64,000 bases of DNA from an uncultured Desulfobacter sp. (GTDB lineage Bacteria > Desulfobacterota > Desulfobacteria > Desulfobacterales > Desulfobacteraceae): contig NZ_OY761445.1 in NCBI RefSeq assembly GCF_963664415.1, positions 2,134,501 through 2,198,500 on the forward strand, written 5' to 3'. The notes under the pieces were generated by a model, which ran no database searches, was not told the DNA's origin, and saw only the letters and a list, made by a program, of their open reading frames with translations. Below are positions 45,257 to 54,458 of this stretch, piece after piece. The stretch's first letter is position 1. Each line of letters opens with the position of its first letter. The position numbers and the translations under genes were made by a program.

Positions 45257-45889
45257 TACTTTTGTATCTTTTTTATGGGATATTACTTTATCTCAGAGAG
45301 GGTTTTTCTGAATGTTTCCAGGAGAGTAGGATAGGAAGACGCTTTTTATCAAGCAAAGTATGACGAACGTTTGACAAAGATGATTAAGCTTGAAATATGG
45401 CCTCAGCCGGGCACGGCTGAGGCTTCGTCGTCAGAAAGGCCGTTGAGATAAAAACAATCCCAGAGAGAGTACATTATAAAATCGGACCAAATTAATTCAT
45501 ACCCTGAAGGGCAAAAACTTAGAAAAGGGCTAAAATAGCTATAGGGTTATACAGGAGCACTCAGAAGTAGATCAGAAGATTCACGCAGGACAAAAACGAT
45601 TGTTGAAAATATACAACATGCGTTAAAATAAATAAACAATCCGAATGCAAAACCGGAATATTCGCTAACAAAAACATGCTGACGGGCAAGCCACAGATGT
45701 TGGCGTTAAAGTGTTGACTTTGTCTATGGTTGTGACCAAAAGCCTATATTGAAAGGGGGATTGACTACTTCTGTTATTGATGATCGATTAGGTCGTCTAT
45801 GCCAATTTACGTGGTGAAGAAAACGGCCTTGGATATACCGGTGTGAGTGCAATTATCGGTCCGGGCTAAGCCGAATCTCATGATTGCTC
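45257..45889. other. Gap between the hybrid kinase and the pigment operon
   Basis: About 630 bp with no convincing frame. It contains one strong hairpin, GCCTCAGCC/GGCTGAGGC at 45400-45423, followed by CTTCG; this is a plausible terminator for one or both flanking genes. The remainder shows no repeat copy. Confidence 0.45.
45400..45423. terminator. Hairpin between convergent genes
   Basis: GCCTCAGCC pairs with GGCTGAGGC around GGGCAC. It lacks a long U tract on either side. Its place between the kinase (plus) and the thioesterase (minus) fits a shared terminator. Confidence 0.45.
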
Positions 45890-46369
45890 CTATCCGGGAA
45901 ACTGAGTCCAAACCCGGACGGTTTTCTCATCCACGCCAACGGGTATGCCTTGGGCATTGGTGGCGCAATGCCGGGTATATCCCTTGCAGATAATCTGGTC
46001 ATAGGTGTGGCTTGTGATCACGTAATCAAACTGAAGCTTAACCCGTTCTAACCCGGCAGGACGGGTATGAATCCACATCAGGTCGTCATAATACAGCGGG
46101 GCAAAATAGTTCAGCTTGGTCTCAATGATGGGATAGACAAACCCGCTCTCTTCGATTTCCCGGTAAGGGTAGGCGATGTCCCGCATCAAATCAGCCCTGC
46201 CCTGCTCGAAAAACCTCAAGTAATTGGCATGGTACACCACCTGGGAGCGATCCGTGTCTGCATAAAGGGTTCTATGGCTGGTTCGGTGCCAGGTCAGCCC
46301 TGTGGTCCGGTCCTTTACATAAGGGGTGTTTTCACCTGTGATCTCGGGTTTAAACGGTTTGGGTTTCAT
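45890..46369 (-). CDS. 4HBT-type acyl thioesterase of the pigment operon
   Basis: 159 residues from the ATG at 46369, 4 bp after the upstream ketosynthase stop and with AAAGGGA before it. The hot-dog fold is shown by 'YADTDRSQVVYHANYLRFFE', with the catalytic Asp in the DTDR segment. Enzymes of this kind occur in aryl polyene clusters, where they release or edit acyl intermediates. It is the last gene of the six-gene operon 52360 to 45890. A much longer frame starting at 46549 reads through the ketosynthase C-terminus and is not used. Confidence 0.87.
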   Translation of the reverse strand: MKPKPFKPEITGENTPYVKDRTTGLTWHRTSHRTLYADTDRSQVVYHANYLRFFEQGRADLMRDIAYPYREIEESGFVYPIIETKLNYFAPLYYDDLMWIHTRPAGLERVKLQFDYVITSHTYDQIICKGYTRHCATNAQGIPVGVDEKTVRVWTQFPG

Positions 46370-46373
46370 GGTC

Positions 46374-47639
46374 TTACATCCCTTTAAATACAATACAGCA
46401 ATTGGTTCCGCCAAACCCGTAGGCATTGGACAATAAAAAATCGTGCGGATGGGCTCTGAAGGTATCGGGCACCACATCCAGGTCGTCAAATTCAGGGGCG
46501 GGCTTATGATTAATGGTGGGAAGCACCATACCCATCTGCATGGCCTCAATGCTCAATGCGGCCTCAATGGCGGCGGCTGCCCCTAATGTGTGGCCCAGCT
46601 GGGACTTATTAGAGGATACGGGGATCTGTCCCAAATGGTGTCCGAATACCTGCCTTAGGCAGTCGGCCTCTGACATGTCGCCCTTAAAGGTGGAGGTGCC
46701 GTGAGCATTAATGTACCGGATATCCCGGGGGGCAATCCGGGCATCGTCAATGGCCTGGTGCATGGCCCTTACTATGGTCTCAAGGTTGGGGCTGGTAAAA
46801 TGAAAGGCATCCGAGGTCCAGCCGACCCCTGCCACTTCTGCCCGGGGTTTAAGTCCGTGGGCCTTTGCCACCTCTTCTGCGGCCAGCACCACCACGCCGC
46901 ACCCTTCGGAGAGTACCATGCCCTTGCGGTCGCAGCTGAACGGACGGCTGGCCTGGCCCGGGTCTTCATAGGCCCGGTCCTCGGGATTGATTTTTATGGT
47001 AGCCCCCATGTTGGCAAATCCCTGGACGATCTCCGGCACCAGGGGCGTATCTACGCCGCCTGCCAGCACCACATCCACATCACCGTCCCGGATCATCCTG
47101 GCCCCCATGCCGATGGCGTGGTTGCCCGACGCGCACGCCCCCTGGGGTGAGAACAAAGGCCCTGTAAAGCCCAAGTCAATACCGGCCTTGCTTGCGGGCA
47201 TGTTGCCGCACAGGTTGGGCAAAAGATAGGGGCTGACCCGCAAAGGCCCTGCATTGGCATATTTATCCGAGGCAATCTTGAAGGCATCCATGCCATTCAG
47301 GGCGGATCCGATCAAACAGGCAGTCCGCCGACCGATTTCAGGTTCCATAACAATACCGGCATGGGCCAGGGCCTCCCGGCACACAGCCACGGTCAACAGC
47401 ACAAACGCCGCATTCCAGTTGTGGGCTTCTTTTTTTTCAAACATCCCGCTTGCCACAGGATCCCAGTCAGGTATTTCGCCCACCACATTGCTCAGTGATT
47501 TTACCTCACACCGGGTGATTTTTCTGAACCCTGATTTGCCGGCCACGGCATTTTCAAAGGTCAGGTCAAAGGTTGCCCCTAACGGAGTGGCCGCCCCGTA
47601 TCCTAAAACAAAAACCCGCCTGTTTAATGGAGCTTTCAT
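46374..47639 (-). CDS. Beta-ketoacyl-ACP synthase (FabF type), pigment operon
   Basis: 421 residues with a complete ketosynthase triad: Cys in 'FSPQGACASGNHAIGMG', His in 'INAHGTSTFKGD' and His in 'SQLGHTLGAAAAIEA'. 'LSNAYGFGGTNCCIVF' is the usual end. It would condense malonyl units onto an ACP-bound starter. Of the three ketosynthases in the operon, this one and its neighbour at 47671 are adjacent and may act as a heterodimer, as reported for polyene-type systems. Which one forms the chain cannot be told from motifs alone. Confidence 0.92.
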   Translation of the reverse strand: MKAPLNRRVFVLGYGAATPLGATFDLTFENAVAGKSGFRKITRCEVKSLSNVVGEIPDWDPVASGMFEKKEAHNWNAAFVLLTVAVCREALAHAGIVMEPEIGRRTACLIGSALNGMDAFKIASDKYANAGPLRVSPYLLPNLCGNMPASKAGIDLGFTGPLFSPQGACASGNHAIGMGARMIRDGDVDVVLAGGVDTPLVPEIVQGFANMGATIKINPEDRAYEDPGQASRPFSCDRKGMVLSEGCGVVVLAAEEVAKAHGLKPRAEVAGVGWTSDAFHFTSPNLETIVRAMHQAIDDARIAPRDIRYINAHGTSTFKGDMSEADCLRQVFGHHLGQIPVSSNKSQLGHTLGAAAAIEAALSIEAMQMGMVLPTINHKPAPEFDDLDVVPDTFRAHPHDFLLSNAYGFGGTNCCIVFKGM

Positions 47640-47670
47640 GGTCTTATCTATTTATATCTTTCTATTTTTT

Positions 47671-48921
47671 TTAAACTTTTTCCAGCACAATGCAGGCATT
47701 GCATCCGCCAAATCCAAATGCATTTTTCAACACATACGGCTGGTCCAGGCATCTTGCATTATCTGTAACGCAGTCAAACGCCATGCCAGGGTCCGGGTTA
47801 TAGTTGATGGTGGGAGGGATCTTTCCGTCAATCATTCCCTGAACGGCAAAAATAGTCTCAATGGCGCTGGATGCCCCCATGGCGTGACCAATCATGGATT
47901 TGTTGGCTGTCACCGGCGGAATTTTTTTGCCAAAGACTGCCGACAGCGCATCATACTCCACCTTGTCCCCCACTGGAGTGGCGGTGGCATGGGCATTAAC
48001 GCTGGAGACCGCTTGCGGGGAAATCCCAGCATGCTCAAGTGCTAATTCCATACACCGTGTTACCGTGGGCAAATGAGGCGCCACCACATGGTGGGCATCC
48101 GAAGTCATGCCCCATCCGGCAAGGGCCGCATGATATTTCAATCCCCAGGTCTGGGCGAACTCCCGGGCAGCCAGAATCACGGCACCGGCCCCTTCGGAGA
48201 CCACGAACCCTCTTCGATTGTTAGAAAACGGACGGCTTGCCGCCCGGGCCGGGACATCCTCCCCGGGCTTTGGAAAAAAAATGCCGTTCATGGTGTAAAA
48301 CCCGGCAATGATGGTCGGCACCAGGGCAAAATCCACGGCACCGCAGATGGCGACATCGCACAGCCCCTGTTCAATGAACATGGCACCGATGATCATTGAA
48401 GTGGACCCTGTGGCACAGGCTGAAATAGTAGCGGTAATGGGACCTGTGGCACCGGTGAGAATAGAGACCTTGCCCCCCACCATATTAATACAGGCATTGG
48501 GATTGGTAAAGGGTTTGGGCAGCCGTTTCTCCTTCACCAGCCTGCGGTCTGCCTCGAGCGCGGCATCCAACCCGCCCAGGGCTGAACTGTAGGTGATGGC
48601 AATTCTGGGGGCAATATCAGGGGTGATCTCAATCCCGCTTCTCTCAATGGCCCGGGATGTGGTCAGCATGGCATGTTTAAAAATGGGCGAAGTCCATTTT
48701 GCACGTTCCCTGGGTTTTAAAAACGGATAATCCAGATCATCAATGCTGTCCACTTCGCCGGCAATACGCACCGGAAAATCGTCATCCACGGGAAACCGGG
48801 TCAACGCCCCGATACCGCTGTCTCCCTTCAGCGCCTTTTCCCAGGCATCAGGAAACCGGCTCCCCAAGGGGCAAACCGCGTCATACCCCAGAATTACCGC
48901 CTGTCTATTTGATGCTCTCAA
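47671..48921 (-). CDS. Beta-ketoacyl-ACP synthase (FabF type), pigment operon
   Basis: 416 residues. Active Cys in 'ISACATGSTSMIIGA', His in 'VNAHATATPVGD' and His in 'SMIGHAMGASSAIETI', so all three catalytic residues are present. The start is TTG at 48921 with AAAGGA upstream, overlapping the acyltransferase stop by 4 bases. That overlap implies tight translational coupling. Together with the ketosynthases at 46374 and 49736 it gives the three-ketosynthase set seen in aryl polyene loci. Confidence 0.9.
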   Translation of the reverse strand: MRASNRQAVILGYDAVCPLGSRFPDAWEKALKGDSGIGALTRFPVDDDFPVRIAGEVDSIDDLDYPFLKPRERAKWTSPIFKHAMLTTSRAIERSGIEITPDIAPRIAITYSSALGGLDAALEADRRLVKEKRLPKPFTNPNACINMVGGKVSILTGATGPITATISACATGSTSMIIGAMFIEQGLCDVAICGAVDFALVPTIIAGFYTMNGIFFPKPGEDVPARAASRPFSNNRRGFVVSEGAGAVILAAREFAQTWGLKYHAALAGWGMTSDAHHVVAPHLPTVTRCMELALEHAGISPQAVSSVNAHATATPVGDKVEYDALSAVFGKKIPPVTANKSMIGHAMGASSAIETIFAVQGMIDGKIPPTINYNPDPGMAFDCVTDNARCLDQPYVLKNAFGFGGCNACIVLEKV

Positions 48922-49736
48922 GGAGATGTCCTTTGTTTTTCGGTTAAAATTGTTCCGGCTTGTTCCATCAGTCCTGCTGTAGATACGTTTTCTTTATCAT
49001 AATCCGGTTGGATCGTACCGGCAAGTTCAACGCTGATAGCCCCGGAAAAATCGGTGTGAAATAAAAACCGCCCGGGGGTGAACAATTTGTCGGTGTTTCG
49101 GATCACCAATACATTTATGGGAGCCTTGCAAAGCCGTGCCATTTTAAACACACCACGATGAAATGCCAGAGTCCCCTTTCGGGCGTTGCGGTTCCGGGTG
49201 CCTTCGGGAAACACAAAAAGGATGCCGCCCTTTTCAAGAAAAAATGCAAGGGTCTTGGTCTGTTTTACCATCAAACCGGCCATCCGTCCCTTGGGCATGG
49301 ATGGGATATAGCCTGCCGCTCTTAAAACCCAGCCAAAAACCGGCACCTTGAAAAAGGTGGCTTTAACAATGGTTTTATGACGCCGGAACAAACTGATCAT
49401 CACCAAAGGATCCAAATAGGAAACATGATTGCAGACAATGATGCAGTTTTCAAGATTTTTAACTTTGGGATCGATGTGCATGCCAAGGCCCGGTATAAGC
49501 ATGCGGACCAGAACAAAAAAGCCCCTGTAAAATAAACAATTAAGACGTTGAATGGCTGCTTCCCGTATGGGTGAACAAACAAAGGCAATCAGGTAAAACG
49601 GAGAAAAAAACAAAAGAAATCCAAAAATGAAATACACCCACAACAGCAAAGTAATGACCAAATCCCGCACAAATGACAAAATAGCCAGGCCTTTGGGTTT
49701 TGTTTCGTTCACTGCGTTTGGAGATTGGGATTCCAT
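48918..49736 (-). CDS. PlsC-type 1-acylglycerol-3-phosphate acyltransferase
   Basis: About 272 residues. A hydrophobic N-terminal segment (about 20-55) anchors it in the inner membrane. The HX4D motif is in 'IVCNHVSYLDPLVMISLF', and the FPEGTRN block in 'LFVFPEGTRNRNARKG'. It likely transfers an acyl or polyene group to a glycerol-type acceptor, and such enzymes are standard members of aryl polyene clusters. The ATG overlaps the upstream stop by 1 base (TGATG). A lipid housekeeping role is less likely, given its place in the middle of the operon. Confidence 0.9.
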   Translation of the reverse strand: MESQSPNAVNETKPKGLAILSFVRDLVITLLLWVYFIFGFLLFFSPFYLIAFVCSPIREAAIQRLNCLFYRGFFVLVRMLIPGLGMHIDPKVKNLENCIIVCNHVSYLDPLVMISLFRRHKTIVKATFFKVPVFGWVLRAAGYIPSMPKGRMAGLMVKQTKTLAFFLEKGGILFVFPEGTRNRNARKGTLAFHRGVFKMARLCKAPINVLVIRNTDKLFTPGRFLFHTDFSGAISVELAGTIQPDYDKENVSTAGLMEQAGTILTEKQRTSP

Positions 49737-50971
49737 CAACTGAATTTCTTTAATACAAGGGCAGTATTCACCCCGCCAAAGGCAAAATTCTGCACAGATG
49801 CCGTGTTGATCTTCTCGTCGAGCAACTGCTGTGTATGGTTGATCATGGAACAGGATTCATCCACGGTGTCAAGATTAAGGGTGGGCGGAATAAACCCGTG
49901 CTTCATCATCATCAGGGTGATGATGGTTTCAATGGCCCCGCAGGCGGCAATGGTATGCCCCATGTAGCTTTTCAGGCCTGTCACCCGTGTTTTATCTCCA
50001 TACACATCATGGATGGCCATGGCTTCAATGGTATCGCCCTGGCGTGTTGCTGTGGCATGGGCGCTGATGAAATCGACATCCTCACTTGCGATTTGCGCAT
50101 CGGCCAGGGCCAGAGTCAACGTCTGGGTAATCCCCGCCAGGTTTGGCAAAATCATGTCCCCTCCGTTGTTGTTGGAGGCAAACCCCACAACCTCGCCCAG
50201 GATGGTTGCACCCCGCTGTTTCGCATGGTCCAGGGACTCCAGCACAAGGGCGCCTGCCCCTTCACCCACCACCAGGCCGTCCCGCCGGATGTCAAAGGGC
50301 CTCGGTGTAAGGTGGGGGGTGTCATTGAAGCGGGTGGAGCAGGCCCGAAGGTTGTCAAAGACAGCCACGGTTGAGGTGTCATATTCATCGGCACCGCCGC
50401 ACACCATAGCCTCCTGCATGCCGAACCGGATGGCTTCGTACCCGAAACCAATGGATTGGCTGCTGGTGGTGCAGGCCGTACAGGGGCTAATGACCCGGCC
50501 GGATATCCCAAACATCTTTGTGATGTTCACGGCTGTGGTGTGGGCCATGGATTTTAGAAAATCAGCGGCATTAATCCCTGTATCACCCTCGTTTTTGTCC
50601 TTAAAATAGGTTTTCATAATCTGGCGCTGGACAAAGGGGCTGCCGTGGATGGAGCCAAAGGCTACACCAACCTGCCCCGAAGTTAAAAATTCCTTATCCA
50701 GGCCGGATTGTTCAATGGCCCGCCGGGCGGACTCACATGCAACAAATGCCACCGGCCCCATGGTTTTTCGATGGTTTCGTTCAAAGGAATATTCTTTGGG
50801 ATAATCAATCCTGCCATACACACCGGACTGGATAAATCCGGACAGGAACCCGTCATCTTCAAGTTTTTTAACCCCGGAAATGCCCTGGGTCAGATGCCGG
50901 AGGATCTCATCCTCGCTCTCCCCGATGGGAGAAATGACGCCATACCCTGTTATAACGACTCTGCGGTCCAT
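49736..50971 (-). CDS. Beta-ketoacyl-ACP synthase, pigment operon
   Basis: 411 residues. The nucleophile lies in 'ISPCTACTTSSQSIGFG', with His in 'ISAHATATRQGD' and His in 'SYMGHTIAACGAIETI'. The CTACTTSSQ context differs from the other two ketosynthases and resembles the more divergent ketosynthase of aryl polyene loci. It starts 6 bp after the ligase stop. The product would act on acyl-ACP in the cytoplasm. Confidence 0.9.
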   Translation of the reverse strand: MDRRVVITGYGVISPIGESEDEILRHLTQGISGVKKLEDDGFLSGFIQSGVYGRIDYPKEYSFERNHRKTMGPVAFVACESARRAIEQSGLDKEFLTSGQVGVAFGSIHGSPFVQRQIMKTYFKDKNEGDTGINAADFLKSMAHTTAVNITKMFGISGRVISPCTACTTSSQSIGFGYEAIRFGMQEAMVCGGADEYDTSTVAVFDNLRACSTRFNDTPHLTPRPFDIRRDGLVVGEGAGALVLESLDHAKQRGATILGEVVGFASNNNGGDMILPNLAGITQTLTLALADAQIASEDVDFISAHATATRQGDTIEAMAIHDVYGDKTRVTGLKSYMGHTIAACGAIETIITLMMMKHGFIPPTLNLDTVDESCSMINHTQQLLDEKINTASVQNFAFGGVNTALVLKKFS

Positions 50972-50977
50972 TTTTCT

Positions 50978-52360
50978 TTAGCCGACCTCCGTTTCAAACA
51001 AGGCGGCAACAGCAGCCCTGTCATACTTTCCGGAACGGGTCATGGGCATGTGGTCTACAACCTTAATCCTTCTAGGATGTGCTACGGCCTCAAGCCGCCC
51101 GGAAAAAAATTGCCGGATATCCGCATGGGTGCAGTCCCCTTCCACAAGGGCACAAATGTCAAAGGCTCTGCCCCGGGGAACAGGCTTTGTCAGGACCAAA
51201 GCATCTCTGACACCATCCATGTTTTTTAAAACCGCCCGAACCTGATCCAGGTCCACCCGAATGCCTGCAATTTTTACAACCGTATCCGATCTGCCAAGGA
51301 TAGCAAATGTGTTGCCGGGATATGATTTTACCCTGTCCGGTACCAGGTAAAACCCCAAATCATCCCGAACAATTTCAGGAGAGACAAAAGGGGATCGAAT
51401 TTTTAAAGTTTCTTGTGCAATCTGGGTTTCAATGACGCTGAAAGACGAAAAAAGAGTCTCATCGCGTCCCCGGCATCTAAAGGCAATGCCGCCGGTTTCT
51501 GTTGACCCGTAAACTTCCATTACAACAACATTATTTCTTTGGCGAAAATCCCTTTCATCCGTTTCGTCCAGGACGCCCGCCGAAGAGAATGCCAGGCGCA
51601 GACTATGATCCGGAAAATCATGGCCTTTCAAGGCTCTGAAATGGGCCGGGACACTGACCAGAATGGTTGCCGCCGTATCCGTGACCAGATTGATAATTTC
51701 ATGGGGAAAGCCGCAGGTTTGATCCTCCACCCTTGCGCCTGCAAGCATTGGGGCAGCCACGGAAAACAGCAGACCGTAAATATGATAGGGCGGTACCGTG
51801 GCAACCACCACGTCATCTTGACAGATGTCATGGGTTTTCACTTGGAACAGGGCTTCGCCCATGATATTGGCCACGGTCTTTGTCCATATGGCCGGTTTTC
51901 CGGTTGAGCCGCCGGTATACAGTTTAAGCAAAGGGGCATCCGGATCAATGGTGACGTTTAAGGGGACGGTGTTGCAGTGGTGGTCATCCGGTGTAACGAC
52001 AAGTGCTTTGACGCGCTTGGGCAAAGTCCGGCCCGGATCCGTCACCACCCATGTATGTTCCGGGTCACCTGCCAGATCCATAAGCGCCTCGTCTGAAATG
52101 TCATGGGGCAAAACCAGTATAGGCCCGCCAGCCAGCCGAGCAATAATGGCGGCGGCGGTAACAGCCCTGTCCGTGGAAAATACGGCAAGATATCTTTTTT
52201 GATCACCTGTTGCAGGGCACTGATCAAGAATGGCATGGGCCATGGCACGGATGTCAGCATAAGAGCTTTGCCCGCAAAAAGGTCTCTCAGGCGCACCGTT
52301 GCCCTCTAAAAGATCGGCCACAGCCTGTTCTGTCAAATGCTGCACGCTATTTGGTTTCAT
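50978..52360 (-). CDS. AMP-dependent acyl/aryl ligase (adenylate-forming), pigment operon
   Basis: 460 residues, shorter than full acyl-CoA synthetases (about 550) but normal for aryl polyene ligases. The P-loop motif is in 'KLYTGGSTGKPAIWTKT', A5 in 'MEVYGSTETGGIAFR', and the C-terminal Lys in 'PMTRSGKYDRAAVA'. It would activate an aryl starter such as a 4-hydroxybenzoate- or cinnamate-type acid. The specificity pocket cannot be read by eye. It is the first gene of the operon, so the promoter should lie in 52361-52560. Confidence 0.88.
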   Translation of the reverse strand: MKPNSVQHLTEQAVADLLEGNGAPERPFCGQSSYADIRAMAHAILDQCPATGDQKRYLAVFSTDRAVTAAAIIARLAGGPILVLPHDISDEALMDLAGDPEHTWVVTDPGRTLPKRVKALVVTPDDHHCNTVPLNVTIDPDAPLLKLYTGGSTGKPAIWTKTVANIMGEALFQVKTHDICQDDVVVATVPPYHIYGLLFSVAAPMLAGARVEDQTCGFPHEIINLVTDTAATILVSVPAHFRALKGHDFPDHSLRLAFSSAGVLDETDERDFRQRNNVVVMEVYGSTETGGIAFRCRGRDETLFSSFSVIETQIAQETLKIRSPFVSPEIVRDDLGFYLVPDRVKSYPGNTFAILGRSDTVVKIAGIRVDLDQVRAVLKNMDGVRDALVLTKPVPRGRAFDICALVEGDCTHADIRQFFSGRLEAVAHPRRIKVVDHMPMTRSGKYDRAAVAALFETEVG

Positions 52361-52566
52361 GAATCACTGACCCGGACAAAAACATTCAAATGCCGTCAGG
52401 AAATATTTCAAAATATATACACCTGTAAATTATCATTTTTACACGCAAGACCACAATGGAAGGTCATGGTAGATAAGAGGCTGTGAACTGTCAAGGAGAA
52501 ATCAGGGCGCCTTTGGCATGGTTTGCGCCTGCTATGAGTCCTAATTCGTGATGGGACAAAAATGCA

Positions 52567-52600
52567 CCCCTGTCACCCGGAATGCCGGGTGACAGGGGGG
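52567..52600 (-). terminator. Strong hairpin after the octaheme cytochrome gene
   Basis: CCCCTGTCACCCGG pairs perfectly with CCGGGTGACAGGGG around AATG, and the + strand carries a G run next to it. It lies about 65 bp beyond the cytochrome stop and 200 bp before the ligase start, and probably separates the cytochrome from the pigment operon on the minus strand. The remainder of 52361-52664 holds no gene. Confidence 0.65.
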
Positions 52601-52664
52601 GGGATGGAAGAACATAATGTACTGCCGCCCCATGCCGGAACAATATAATCTTTGAATATATCCG

Positions 52665-53735
52665 CTATTCTTCGTATTTGATCTTCACTTTCAAATTTTT
52701 CAAATCTTCCGGGGTGAAAGGTTCGGCATAAAGTGCCATCTGAACAAGGGGGGGGGTCTTGGGTTCGAACGTTACCCACTTCTCCCCTTTCTTTTCCAAA
52801 AAGGGCCAATTCAACAGCTCTGGAACCACAGGAATGATCCCTTTATAAAATTCAAGTTTGCCGTCCTTAAATACGGCCGGGGTAAATTCTTTGGATGCGG
52901 CAAGGGTTTTGACCGCTTCGGTGGCGTGGCATTGCTCGCATTTTCTGCCTTCACACATAATCGAATGGGTAAAATACGGCACGTAGGAGATAAACGGTTC
53001 ATTGTTTTTCCCAACTAAACTCTGCATGGTGCCGCTTGTCACTTTTCCTTTGTATTTGACTAAAAGCAAAAAGTCTTTGGCTTTGGCTGCAAAGCTTTTG
53101 GGCTTGCATTTTGTCTTGGCAAGCACACCGAAATGGCAATTGTAACATGTCATGGAATTTTGCACATGACACGCGTTGCATGCCAACTTGCCCTTATGCA
53201 CGGTATGGGACTTGGTGTCAGGCAGCGCGGGATATTCTGTCGTGTCTTTTGTGTGACAATCGGTGCAGGCCGTATCCATTGCGCCGTCCTGCCTCATGCT
53301 GGTGTAAGCTTTTCCATCTCCGTGAACCTCTTTTTTGCTGTGACAATCCATGCACACCATGTTGCTTTTTGCATGGACGCCCATACATGCATTCATCTCA
53401 TCGTACTTGGCGGTGGCTTTTTCACGTGCATGGCACTTAAGACAGGTGTCACTTGACCGGGCTGTTTCAGTTGAGTAAGCACACCCCGCGTCTGTTTTTT
53501 GAAGGTGGCAATCATCACAACTTTGCACATGACAATTTTTACACCCAAGTGCGTCGTACGGCACCCCGCTTATCGCCATGAAACCATCCTTGGCCTCATA
53601 CCAAGACCGCATGCCTTCACCGGTGTGGTGCAAACCCGATAAAAAACATCCCTGTTGCTCTTCGGCGTCAGCAGGCAGACCGGACAAGATCAACACTGAC
53701 ACAAAAAATAAAGTAAAACAAATTCTGAACTTCAT
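52665..53735 (-). CDS. Periplasmic octaheme c-type cytochrome
   Basis: About 356 residues from the ATG at 53735. Signal peptide 1-24, ending PADA. Eight CXXCH heme-binding motifs in order: CKNCH, CDDCH, CLKCH, CMDCH, CTDCH, CNACH, CYNCH, CEQCH. The last is followed by a 100-residue heme-free C-terminus with no membrane helix. It resembles periplasmic multiheme electron carriers of sulfate reducers; no catalytic Lys-heme motif (CXXCK) is visible. It lies between the two pigment operons, on the same strand. A link to pigment chemistry is speculative. It could equally be part of a thiosulfate, tetrathionate or extracellular electron pathway. Confidence 0.85.
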   Translation of the reverse strand: MKFRICFTLFFVSVLILSGLPADAEEQQGCFLSGLHHTGEGMRSWYEAKDGFMAISGVPYDALGCKNCHVQSCDDCHLQKTDAGCAYSTETARSSDTCLKCHAREKATAKYDEMNACMGVHAKSNMVCMDCHSKKEVHGDGKAYTSMRQDGAMDTACTDCHTKDTTEYPALPDTKSHTVHKGKLACNACHVQNSMTCYNCHFGVLAKTKCKPKSFAAKAKDFLLLVKYKGKVTSGTMQSLVGKNNEPFISYVPYFTHSIMCEGRKCEQCHATEAVKTLAASKEFTPAVFKDGKLEFYKGIIPVVPELLNWPFLEKKGEKWVTFEPKTPPLVQMALYAEPFTPEDLKNLKVKIKYEE

Positions 53736-54232
53736 CTTTCTTTCTCTCCTCTCTTTTTGTTGATAACGACCCATAGCAAACGGCGCTGTCGCAACAAATC
53801 ATAAACGCGTCCAGACCATTTACTACCAAATCGTTCAAATAAACGCGCATGACGAACCCCTCTAATCTCAACATATTGCGTCGAATTTAATTAGGCGGCA
53901 CAAAACATTGAAAAACCACCTAACCATAAACTCCGACCCATATCTTTCAAAATTAATATAAAAAGTCAATCACGAATCACGACGATTCCCTCATAAAACT
54001 GCTTCACTATTATGCTCTAAAATTAGTCGAAAATTATGTCGTCATGGAAACAAGCAAAAGACTGAGCAATCTAATGGTCATAATTTTGTAGGACAAACAC
54101 TGACATCAAAAAGGGGGTTGCGCTGATTTACGGTAGGACCTTGAAAGTCTATGATTTATTCAGTTCTGCCATGAATAGGCTATACGGCAGAAAGGGAACA
54201 TCAACTTTACTTACTTTTAAGGAGAAGAACAA
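53736..54232. other. AT-rich gap before the small secreted peptide
   Basis: About 500 bp divergent between the octaheme cytochrome (minus) and the small peptide (plus). It should hold promoters for both, but no convincing -35/-10 or sigma-54 box was found. Short frames exist and none has support. Confidence 0.35.
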
Positions 54233-54382
54233 ATGAAAAAGATCTTTAAAAAAACCACTATCGCTCTTATGGTTGTATTGTTTAGCGCTACCCTGGCCAT
54301 GGCCGCAGATCAGCAGCGGGATCGGAAGAAAGATGGGTCCTGCGATAATGACTGCCCCTACTACCAGTACTACTGCCAATAA
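54233..54382 (+). CDS. Small secreted Cys-containing peptide, 49 residues
   Basis: A real short gene. AAGGAG lies 9 bases before the ATG, and the N-terminus is a textbook signal peptide (KK start, hydrophobic 'TIALMVVLFSATLAMA', cleavage after AMA). The mature part is about 25 residues, highly charged at first and then Cys/Tyr-rich with three Cys ('CDNDCPYYQYYCQ'). A strong terminator follows 38 bp after the stop. The function is unknown; disulfide formation or metal binding in the periplasm is possible. It is not a fragment of any larger frame. Confidence 0.75.
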   Translation: MKKIFKKTTIALMVVLFSATLAMAADQQRDRKKDGSCDNDCPYYQYYCQ

Positions 54383-54420
54383 AATATCATATTTAGGCAA
54401 CGGTTAGTAAGCTGACATTC

Positions 54421-54458
54421 AACAGCCGATTTTCAAAAAATCGGCTGTTGTTATTTGT
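54421..54458. terminator. Bidirectional intrinsic terminator
   Basis: AACAGCCGATTTT pairs with AAAATCGGCTGTT around CAA, followed by GTTATTTGTT. It sits between the small peptide gene (plus) and the response regulator gene (minus), so it can serve both. Confidence 0.8.

Noticed and set aside
46370..46549. A 60-residue N-terminal extension of the thioesterase
   Set aside because: It lies wholly in the complement-frame overlap with the ketosynthase C-terminus, and the ATG at 46369 has its own ribosome binding site.
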